Shown here one piece after another: positions 56,050 through 64,000 of a stretch of 64,000 nucleotides of DNA. The translations under genes were made by a program, and so were the position numbers. The stretch comes from Heliocidaris erythrogramma (taxonomy: Eukaryota > Echinodermata > Echinoidea > Camarodonta > Echinometridae): the NCBI GenBank assembly GCA_025617745.1, contig CM046858.1, positions 45,303,162 through 45,367,161 of the forward strand, written 5' to 3'. How positions within the stretch are numbered: position 1 is the first letter of the stretch; each line of letters opens with the position of its first letter. The notes under the pieces are model-generated. The model worked only from the letters and a program-made list of their open reading frames with translations. It was not told where the DNA came from and did no database searches.

Positions 56050-57507
56050 TTGTGTAGCCCCATACATACACACAGAGAGATGTGTGATAAGACACTCGGG
56101 GAAACCATGGCTAAGGCCGCGCTGACCGCCGCGGCAGTCGGGGCGCTTATGCCGAAGTGCCGGCGTCCGGCTAGCAGGTCGTCGCAATTAGATTTGCGCC
56201 AGTGTTCTGCAAACAGGCAGATTATGAATACTCCTTGTTTTTCGGCCCGTACATTTGAGAATTTTGAAATATTTGTAGAATTGAAGAGTGGATCACAGAT
56301 CAATTTAATCAGGGAATCTGTTGCTGATGATTTCGGCTTTGAAATTCTTGTTGATGATTTTGGGTTGCATGATTATATTCTTGATGGTATTCCTTTACAT
56401 AGTCTAGTTGATCAGACCCAGGTTGTTGGTGTGACCCAGTTCACATTATTGTATGAAGGATGTGAACTCTGGTTTGACGGTGTTGTAGTCCAGGATGATT
56501 ACTTTGCAAGTGCTCATGGTGTCATTGCGGGTGCTCCCTTTATGGAGCGAAATGACGTGTCGGTCCGCCCCTCTAAGCAATTAATAATGTTTGGGGATAA
56601 TGTTGCTTACTGTTATGGTTTGTCTTCATCTCAGAGGCTTGGCTCCTTTCTCCCAGATGTTAGTGGTGTGAATGAGAATAACATCAATCTAAACAGCGAG
56701 GAATGTAAGATGAATGCAATTGAGAATCACAATCTCGGGGATAGTGGTGAGATGGATGATAATCCTGAGATAAACAGTCATGATACATTAGGGAATACAG
56801 TCACAGCAGTAGACAAGCACATACACAAGAGATGTGAAAGAAAGGAGAAAGCATGTGAGACTACTGACAGTGAGGATAATGAAACTGACAGAGGTGATGT
56901 GAATCAGTGGATTGAGGATTGGAGAGATGATGGATATGAGACCAGTGAAATTGAGGTTAATGAAGCTCACAGAGGTGATGTGAATCAATGGAATGAAGAC
57001 TGGAGAGATAATGGATATGAGACGACTGAAGGGGAGAATAATGAGATCAACCGAACTGATATGAAACAATGGAATGAAGACCAGAGGGAAGACGGTTACG
57101 AGAGGAGTGAAAGTGAGGTTACTAGATATGCAGATGCTCATGTTCCACCGAAAGGTGCGAACAAAGAGGGTGAGTTGTTCGGTGACAATGGTAATATCGT
57201 AGGTCGCCATTCTCATGATACCAAGTGTGGTATTTCCGATGTGCTATTGGATTGTTTAGCTCCAGTCACTTCTGTTGGTAATAGCACTAGTGAGTTGTCC
57301 ATTTTGCTGACGAAAACATTGCCGGATGTATCCAATGTATCAGACACAGTGCTACTGGATAGTTGTTTTGGTAGCAATTGCGTTCCTGAAGTTAAAGGTA
57401 CCGTGATGCCTGAAGATTCATCGATTGACGGTACTGGTAGTGTTGAGTTCGTATCCATTGCGCTATCATGCAATCCAAAACGACCTGACTACACGATTAT
57501 ACTATAG
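56050..57507 (+). CDS. Retropepsin-like ORF with acidic 27-residue repeats
   Basis: A 485-codon open frame; the ATG at 56107 (residue 20) has the better context, ACCATGG. Residues 73-190 look like a Ty3-type aspartic protease: SGSQINLIRESV, and GVIAGAPFMERNDVSVRP in the place of the ILG-hydrophobic strand. The usual catalytic Asp before SGS is Lys79 here, so peptidase activity is doubtful. Residues 281-361 contain three 27-residue units (RGDVNQWNEDWRDNGYET) exactly 81 bp apart at 56890, 56971 and 57052. The frame lies between two LTRs and is not followed by polymerase sequence. It could be a gag-less remnant, or a protein the element still keeps. Confidence 0.65.
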   Translation: MCSPIHTHREMCDKTLGETMAKAALTAAAVGALMPKCRRPASRSSQLDLRQCSANRQIMNTPCFSARTFENFEIFVELKSGSQINLIRESVADDFGFEILVDDFGLHDYILDGIPLHSLVDQTQVVGVTQFTLLYEGCELWFDGVVVQDDYFASAHGVIAGAPFMERNDVSVRPSKQLIMFGDNVAYCYGLSSSQRLGSFLPDVSGVNENNINLNSEECKMNAIENHNLGDSGEMDDNPEINSHDTLGNTVTAVDKHIHKRCERKEKACETTDSEDNETDRGDVNQWIEDWRDDGYETSEIEVNEAHRGDVNQWNEDWRDNGYETTEGENNEINRTDMKQWNEDQREDGYERSESEVTRYADAHVPPKGANKEGELFGDNGNIVGRHSHDTKCGISDVLLDCLAPVTSVGNSTSELSILLTKTLPDVSNVSDTVLLDSCFGSNCVPEVKGTVMPEDSSIDGTGSVEFVSIALSCNPKRPDYTIIL

Positions 57508-58186
57508 CGATTATACCCTTGGACATGGTAGTACCGTGATTCCTCATGATCTTATTGATACTGCCATAAGCGTCGATTCCGTGATCGTTGCGCCTATGCC
57601 CTATCCGGAGCAACCCAACGAATCAAGTCACATACGTGTGGCCCACAATGGAAGCATCGCTATGCCTCCATGCCTGCAGGGCAGCAGCGACAGGACTTCA
57701 TCAGCGGCTCCAGTTTGTCCGACGTGTACCACACATTGCGTAGAAATACCGCTGCTGTATCTTGATCCAACAGAACCACCACCAGTCGCATTGGATGGTT
57801 GTTCACGTCCAGTCGGCTGTCCATGTAATATCGAGAATGACAGTTCCATCTTGACAGTTCCATGTTGTATTCAACGGCTAGACCGGCCCCATGCTAGTCC
57901 AGAGCATGGTCCTGCTGGTCCATTTGGCCTAGAAGTAGGAGAGCTTCACCATACTCGTCCACCGGACCAGCCCCGTGCAGTCTCAGTGCATGGTCCCGCT
58001 GTGTTGTCATCAGGAGGGACGCTTCGCACATCACATGACATCGGTGACTTGCCGCTCGACGCGATGCTATGCATGGCGATCACTCAGATCCGGTCACGAT
58101 ATGGACTTGATGCTTTTGCCAGGAGCAAACTCATGCCAATTCATGATCTTGATGGACAACCACTTGTGTCCATTATGACTATGTGA
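57425..58186 (+). CDS. Second, overlapping ORF of the LTR element
   Basis: 253 codons in the next frame, overlapping the protease-like ORF by 83 bases. Pro- and Cys-rich in the middle (VCPTCTTHC, RPVGCPCNIEN), and ends DLDGQPLVSIMTM. No domain is recognised. The overlap could permit a frameshift, but no slippery site was identified. It may be non-coding. Confidence 0.35.
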   Translation: MTVLVVLSSYPLRYHAIQNDLTTRLYYSDYTLGHGSTVIPHDLIDTAISVDSVIVAPMPYPEQPNESSHIRVAHNGSIAMPPCLQGSSDRTSSAAPVCPTCTTHCVEIPLLYLDPTEPPPVALDGCSRPVGCPCNIENDSSILTVPCCIQRLDRPHASPEHGPAGPFGLEVGELHHTRPPDQPRAVSVHGPAVLSSGGTLRTSHDIGDLPLDAMLCMAITQIRSRYGLDAFARSKLMPIHDLDGQPLVSIMTM

Positions 58187-59340
58187 TGGGTATACTCCAT
58201 TACTGACAACCCTGAGAATACCATCGATTGTTAGCCTAGAGACTCAAAACTTTTTATGATTGATGTGCAATTTTATATGATTCATGTCATCATCTACAAG
58301 CTCATGCTTCTTGATTATCACCAATTGTGTTGGACAGGACAACTCTATTATTTTCTGTGACATTTGATGTAAAATTATAATCTGAACAATGATCTACAGA
58401 ATTTGTATGTTTAAACTGTTTTATGTGTGATTTGGAATCAGGACTGGTCTTGGTTAAAGATGTGCTGATGTTGTACAGAATTGAACAGTCGCTAGAAAAG
58501 AACAGTGATTTATACATTATCAATCTGTTATTTGTTGTCCATGATTTATATGATGATTTGACTGCTTTGTAAAGATATGGTATGTTTATATGTGATTTTA
58601 TATGTGCACGGGTGATGTTATTAAGTGTCACTTGGTTAGTTCGTCAGTTTTCGCGAGTTAAGGTTGTCGTTTTCAGGACATGTTTTACCGTTAATTTTGT
58701 TATATTTTTAGGTCTTTGTTAACTTGACAAAGCCGTGATTATTGTATTTTTTGAGGTATAGATATGAGCGCTGCTGATATCATTATACTACCTAACCTGT
58801 TCTTCATATGTATGTTTGATTTGCTGTTTCAGATAGTGTTTTTGTACATGCAGCAATTCTCCATGCAATTTCATCAATAGTCATACTTATAGTGGTTCGG
58901 ACAGGATATTGTTTCAACCTCTCTGGTTTCAGTAGGCTTGGGTTGCAGTATTTCATTATTTCTGGACAGGGGTGACATGTATTATTTGTGTCATTTATAT
59001 ATAATGCTCCATGTTTGTTGTCGGCTTGCCTTAAAGGATTCCATTTTATTCTGCCAATCGATGTGTGTTTCGCTCAATTCGGATAAGCAGAGGGAAAAAG
59101 AGGAGTAAACATGCTATGGTAATGTTATGTTAATTATTGCAAATTCCTTCGGGGGTGTTAGCTATCAGTTTAGTATTTGTCACTCTGTTATAATGGCAAA
59201 AACAACATTTGTTGACTTTGATTAGCGTTATCACATTTTTACACCAGCGGTTATGTAATTTTTAGCTTACATAATTATCGTCTTGCAAATCATGCTGTGC
59301 AGTTAAAGTTTAATAGGAGAAGGGGAAGAAAAGGCAGTCA

Positions 59341-59508
59341 CGCCAATGTGTTGTTATTGTATGATGGTCGCAAAGTGTAAGCGCGCCACCTTGTGTCAGC
59401 CTCTTGGCCTTGGTTATAAATTGATGCACAATCACACCTCAAAGTCGTCTGGTATATTTCTTTATTTCTTTATTTCACTATAATACTATTGTTTAATTAA
59501 CCCCAGGC
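59341..59508 (+). repeat. 3' LTR
   Basis: Matches the 5' LTR. An extra TTTATTTCT is inserted near 59461. Confidence 0.7.
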
Positions 59509-60408
59509 GCAGAATCAAGACACAGACTCTAGGCTAGGTCTAACAACGTTAGAGTCTTACTGTTCACGTTAGAAATTAAATTTCCTTGCATGCACACTGT
59601 AATTAGCACTTGCACCCTGCTCTTGTGACGCACATTGCCCTGAGTTAGAAGAACTGCAAATGTCTTCAGGACTGAAAGAAGCAGACTACTACTAACGTTC
59701 CAATAGTAGTACTAACGTTAGTACCAAGAAAACAAATTATTTTGGTGACCTTTTAGCTGATGAAAACAAAGTGCGTAACTAGTTATTTGTAGGTAGGCCC
59801 TAGATCTAAAATCATCTAGATGTAGATCTACCCCCATCATCAATCATTTACTAGTACTGATTAGATCTAGGTCTAACTCATCATGCTCATTGACCTTAAA
59901 ATAACATTCACTTAATCTAAACTTAACTGAAATTGAAAATTGTAACAAAATTGGTCTAGAGCCTAGTTAGAGTAGATCTAGAGTAGTTAGAGTCTAGACA
60001 TGGCCCCTGCAAATTTGATGATATCACACCATCACATTCCGATTCCATTTTGAAGTTGGGTCTACCACACGTCTATTATTAGGCCAGCATTTTGAGGGAT
60101 ACGTGGAGGCAATTCTAACTCTTATATTAAGATCTAACTTAGATCGATAATAGATTCAGTGCAAAAACGTAGGCTAGGCGCCTACACGTTGAACACATAC
60201 GATCATAATATGCGTACGTACGTGCGTGCAGGCCAGGGATTTTTTTCGCCCACCGGCGACCGTGCTTTCATGAAGACCAATCGGAACCGTTTCCCGACCC
60301 TGCGTCATGAATATTCATGAAATAATGCGAAATCTGCCTAGGCTTGGTTACAAAAAAAATAGACGCGTACCGGGCATGGGGCCTGACACATCCCACTATC
60401 AAACTCAC

Positions 60409-60670
60409 CGCTCCGCGAAGCAGCTGCTGTCGCTGTGCTAGTCCCCGCTGATTCAGCAACCGTTTGACGAGGGTCGGCTTGTGACAGCATACGCATCCCT
60501 GATCCAGCCCCTGCGGCAGCCGCTCCATGATCATCCGCCCCCGACGTCGACGGCGTAGCCCTAGTCGATGCCCTAGTTGCTCTGCCCGACGCGGCCTGCG
60601 ACCCCCGAGCCTGCTCGGCGGAGACGCCTGTCTTCTTGGGGCGATCTCGCTTCGCCATGCTCTTCGGCAT
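60409..60670 (-). CDS. Possible first exon, CpG-rich, Ala/Ser/Thr-rich product
   Basis: From ATG at 60670 it codes MPKSMAKRDRPKKTGVSAEQ and a low-complexity Ala/Ser/Thr tract, then meets a good donor, GCG|GTGAGT, at 60408. It is much richer in CG than its surroundings. The 5.1-kb inverted-repeat structure begins 36 bases inside the predicted intron. The downstream exon is not found. It could belong to a host gene or to a mobile element. Confidence 0.35.
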
Positions 60671-61198
60671 CTTAGTTCACTTACACGCTTCGTCTTCCAA
60701 AAATGTTCACCTGCACGATTAATAATCACGTCCAATTCCGATGATATCACTAGAAACGTTCGAAATGAACTCGTTGTCCGTCCCGGTAGAAAATTCCTTG
60801 AAATTGTGAAGTATAAACCGTGTACTAATCGACGTAATCCAGTATATATCAAACCAAATAAATCCAAAGACAAGTGTCCAACCTCAGAACCAGTCCAATT
60901 GAAAAAAAAAGGTAAATTATATCAGAAGTTAAATTATATCAGAAGTTAAATTCCATTGAAAAGAAGACAAAATATATCTGCACTCTCAACTCGTCGAAAT
61001 CAGAAATCGTAATGCTGCCTTTTCATTCTCTGAGAAATCTCAGCAGCGAGACCATGGGAACCGGCAAAATAAGATCGGCCTCGTTCTTTGAAATCTACTA
61101 GACGCCGACGCAGCTGCGCGTGTTACATGACACTTGCCAAACCTTTCATGATGCCGCCTGTAATACATTTTTAACAACAGCTTTGCACTGCTGTTAAA

Positions 61199-61908
61199 TG
61201 AATTATCAATTATAAAACGGTAAAATACAGCCCCCGATATAGCAGCTGAAGAGCTCCTCGAACGCTGCTGAGATGTGTGACGACACACCAGGTACCAGTC
61301 CTGTCTAAGCGGACGATGTCCCATAACATCTTACACATTTTTCAGTGCCTGTTTTGTCATCTCCTCTTCACTTATTTCTCTTACTTGACTAGCGACAGTC
61401 TTAATGTTAGTCTGTTGCCTCACTCTTAACTTCGTGTATGGTATTATTTTGATGAAAAATGCAGCGTTAAAAAAATAAAGGAATCAGTCACTTGTAAACA
61501 AAATAAGACGCCATTGTATTTTCAGCTGCTTGCACCGGGGCATGTTCGGCGTTTCAAGAGGGAACGAATACCATCCGTGCTATTATTCTGAGGGCTTTTC
61601 AATTTGAAAGTGGGGTTTATTTCATTGATCATTGACCTTTCTCCTTTGTATTTACAATCAAACGGTTTTAGTTTTCAGAATCAGTTTCACTTTCCCTTTT
61701 AGAATGGTGTGAAAAAAGGTCATGTTTAAATATACAAAACTATAATTTGATAAATAGTTGCATTGCAATTACGTTCATTCATTATGGGACGTCGTCTGCT
61801 TAGACAGGACTGGTGCCTGGTGTGTCGTCACACATCTCAGCAGCGTTCGCAGAGCTCTTCACCTGCTATATCGGGGGCTGTATTTTACCGTTTTATAGTT
61901 GATAATAA
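61199..61908. repeat. Divergent inverted-repeat pair 455 bases apart
   Basis: 61199-61327 (read on -) and 61780-61908 (read on +) both begin ATGGGACGTCGTCTGCTTAG-like and end at TACCGTTTTATA. Both would code GRRLLRQDWCLVCRHTSQQR-like peptides. They point away from each other. Confidence 0.75.
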
Positions 61909-62033
61909 TCATTACTTCAAATGTTTCCAAGCGTTGAATTTGGATAACCATGTTTAATTTATGCCATCTATGCAATAATAAGTATTAAGCCAATATTTAT
62001 TTTGATGGAATTTTCTTGTAATGTGATCTTTAA
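61908..62033 (+). repeat. Inverted copy of 54076-54190
   Basis: Runs straight on from the divergent repeat arm. Matches TTTCCAAGCGTTGAATTTGG and TTTTCTTGTAATGTGATCTT. Confidence 0.75.
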
Positions 62034-62700
62034 GTTGCTCTGAGTAAAAGCAGATCTGTTTACGTATATACATGTATTAAACAACACAACAGGTTATTTT
62101 ATTCGGCAACTAAATACCATCAAAAACACAATAATACTATCTCCCAATCATTTTGCTTTTGTTTACATAACATATACTGCCATTTCCCCACCAAATATCT
62201 CTTTTGTCATACATTTACCTAAGAAAAAAATCATATGAAAGTACATGTACTCTGTCCTTGAATGTCCTTGTGCTGGTTATCAACAACTCGTTTTAGCAGT
62301 GTTTCTACCAAAGAAATGGTAGATAGCTCATTATAGTTTGATACCATGTTTTTCATGATCAATTTAGTTAAGGTCATTACCATGATTACCGTTATGCACG
62401 ACACAAACCGGTGCCGCATGAACGGTAAATGATTATGATAAAGAAAAGAAAAGTAAGTTTGTTAATTATATCTTATTTATGCACATTTTAGAAGCCATTT
62501 TAATTGCTAAATTATCCTTCGGCTTTTGATTATAATAATGAAACCAATTTTTCTAATTGCCCGTAAAAGTGGAATAAAAAAGTCACAACAAATATGAAAA
62601 TGAATCAAACAACAATTAAAAAAAAGAAGCATTCATAATACCTCTTAATCCGGAATTAAAAAAAAAAGATTTACCTCTCCATCACACACACACACACACA
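62034..62700. other. Intergenic AT-rich stretch
   Basis: No gene or recognised repeat, apart from the CA microsatellite that starts near 62686. Confidence 0.5.
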
Positions 62701-62703
62701 CAC

Positions 62704-62903
62704 ACACGTTTACATGGCTTTACTTCCGAGGACAGGTATTGTTCCTCTATTGTTCCTCGTCCTCGGACAGTCGACGGAATAAGGCATAAATTCATTGTTC
62801 GACGTTCGAGGACTATTGTCCGGCTTCCGAGGACCATTGTTCTCATGGTTTTTTTTTGTTCTCTGTCCGAAAATGTCCTCGGACATAATGCTAAACAAAC
62901 GCA
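62704..62903 (-). repeat. GTCCGAGGAC-rich dispersed repeat, copy 2
   Basis: Inverted copy of 4681-4887, flanked on both sides by CA repeats (62686-62706, 62902-62920). Confidence 0.75.
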
Positions 62904-62954
62904 CACACACACACACACAGTCTCTCTCTCTTCCCGCTTTTACCCCTCCCTCTG

Positions 62955-63850
62955 TTAATAATAATAATAATACAACGCCCTTATATTGCGCCATCTATCT
63001 AGTTAACTATTCCGAGGCGCATGATGAAAATGAGAGAAGCAAGAAGGTAGAAATAGAATGGACTGAAGAATACTACAAATCTCTGTTGAATTACATTTCA
63101 CTGTATGCTTTAGAAAAAAGGACTGTCTTCAATTTTAACTTTAGAGGATCTAAAATATATATGGAACGGATATTAGGAGGTAAGTTGTTCCATAAATTAG
63201 GCGCCGCAGCTATGAAGGCACGGTCACCAAGAGATGATTTCGTTCTTTGTGCCACAATAAGATTTTTGCCAGAAGAACGCAGGCAACGAGTTGGTACATA
63301 TTCAGAAATTAGATTTTCAATATAGGACGGGGTAAAAGTTTGTAATGCTTTCAAAGTAATAAGCAGAATTTTATACTCGATATGCTCTCTGACCGGTAGC
63401 CAATGTAACCCTTTCAAAATTGGTGAAATATGATCCCTTTTACGTGTCCTAGACAATATTCTGGCAGCAGCGTTTTGTGCTCTTTGTAGCTTAGCTATTT
63501 GAGAAGATGACACATTGTTCAAAAAAGAATTGCAATAGTCAAGACGAGAAATTACAAATGCATGAATTATAGTGGCAACTGTTTTATCTGACAATATCTT
63601 TCTGATGTTACTGACACTACGTAGATGAAAATACATTGACTTTTTTTTTTTTTTGTACAAAATCATTCACTGTCATATTACTATCAAACAACACTCCAAG
63701 ATTACGTGCAGTGTTTGTAGGTAATACATGTGAATCACCAATACGACTGGAATGGTGTTGTAAATCATCCTTCTGATACTTAGATGAAAGAATTAAAAAT
63801 TCACTCTTAGCATCATTGAGCTTAAGCTTGTTCAAACACATCCATAAATA
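62955..63850 (-). mobile_element. 5'-truncated CR1/L2-type non-LTR retrotransposon
   Basis: Minus-strand frames 63841-63617 and 63666-63091 code the end of the reverse transcriptase: LNDAKSEFLIL, NTARNLGVLFDSNMTV, ISRLDYCNSFL, KLQRAQNAAARIL, LHWLPVREHIEYKI. They are joined by a frameshift in a T run at about 63642-63654. The 3' end reads into GGCGCAATATAAGGGCG and an ATT-repeat tail near 62960. Confidence 0.8.
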
Positions 63851-64000
63851 ATTTGCATTTTATTGTTTCATAAGAGACACTGTACATTCGATTGTTATAC
63901 TATATTACATGCAATCACTGTGTAATCTTTGAATAAGTATACTACCCTATAATATGTTTTGTAAATATATACTGACCCACAATAAAAAGTACCCACGACT

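Larger units (their letters stand above)
55759..59508 (+). mobile_element. Small LTR retrotransposon, probably non-autonomous
   Basis: Direct repeats 55759-55917 and 59341-59508 are almost identical (one substitution plus a 9-base insertion seen). A purine tract, AGGAGAAGGGGAAGAAAAGG, lies at 59315-59334 just before the second repeat, as a polypurine tract should. TGG-rich sequence follows the first repeat where a primer-binding site belongs, but the tRNA was not identified. Internal coding is limited to two ORFs. No reverse transcriptase, RNase H or integrase motif was found. Confidence 0.7.
55262..60373. mobile_element. 5.1-kb structure bounded by about 210-bp inverted repeats, with a nested LTR element
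   Basis: Left arm (about 55263-55476) and right arm (about 60166-60372) pair: CCGG..CGCGTCT, ACCAAGCCTAGGCAGATTTC, CATGAATATTCATGA and a TAGGCGCCTA stretch. Between the arms and the LTRs are AGATCTA/GTCTAG subterminal motifs. Without the LTR element the structure would be about 1.35 kb. Confidence 0.75.

Noticed and set aside
60268..60949. Longer Arg-rich frames on both strands over the CpG-rich exon
   Set aside because: They are shadow frames of a CG-rich segment; only the MPKSMAK frame ends at a good splice donor.
1..64000. CRISPR arrays, bacterial operons, phage or plasmid modules
   Set aside because: Split genes, GT-AG introns, retrotransposons and MITEs show the DNA is eukaryotic; no regularly spaced repeat array fits CRISPR.

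Overview
The window looks like nuclear DNA of a marine invertebrate deuterostome. An echinoderm, perhaps a sea urchin, is my best inference, not a proven identification. The reasons are split genes with GT-AG introns of 0.3 to 5 kb, TTAGGG-type telomere-like repeats, secreted lectin architecture, a short BHMT-family gene, several non-LTR retrotransposon fragments and dense palindromic MITEs. There are no operons, Shine-Dalgarno sites or CRISPR arrays.

Three protein-coding loci can be built with consistent splice phases. (1) At 2.2-8.7 kb is a sulfotransferase-like cluster: a complete two-exon gene on the + strand (5808-8720, 322 aa), plus two near-duplicate first exons on the - strand (2221-2534 and 3840-4159) whose downstream exons are not in the window. 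(2) At 18.6-30.9 kb on the - strand is a seven-exon betaine-homocysteine methyltransferase family gene (359 aa). It keeps the three zinc cysteines but has altered betaine-cage positions and no long C-terminal arm. (3) At 39.5-52.1 kb on the - strand is a seven-exon secreted protein (505 aa): signal peptide, unrecognised cysteine-containing region, Thr/Gln/Pro-rich stalk, C-type lectin domain with an EPD motif, then a PAN/apple-like domain. From exon 2 onward every intron is phase 1.

Much of the rest is mobile DNA. Tails of four non-LTR retrotransposons lie at 9.66-10.44, 12.58-14.35, 23.92-24.52 and 62.96-63.85 kb. TIR elements are layered: a 986-bp element with a 9-bp target duplication (380-1365) containing smaller inverted-repeat elements, a tRNA-like sequence and five TTAGGG units; TTAA-flanked MITEs (6142-6766, 26673-27564, 29033-29876); a pair of ~1.1-1.4 kb elements (19336-20748, 31215-32262), one carrying a nested MITE; a hAT-like MITE inside another TIR element (50001-51335); and a 725-bp GTCGTGG-rich element inside a third family (48394-49118).

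The most complex structure is at 55.26-60.37 kb. Long inverted repeats enclose a 3.75-kb LTR element that encodes a retropepsin-like fold followed by 27-residue acidic repeats, with no visible reverse transcriptase or integrase. Intergenic stretches are AT-rich with many simple repeats. Poly-G runs of 9-23 are common and lie almost all on the given strand.

The genes do not form one pathway. The sulfotransferase-like and BHMT proteins are probably small-molecule enzymes and the lectin is probably extracellular. All coordinates, phases and alignments were read by eye.
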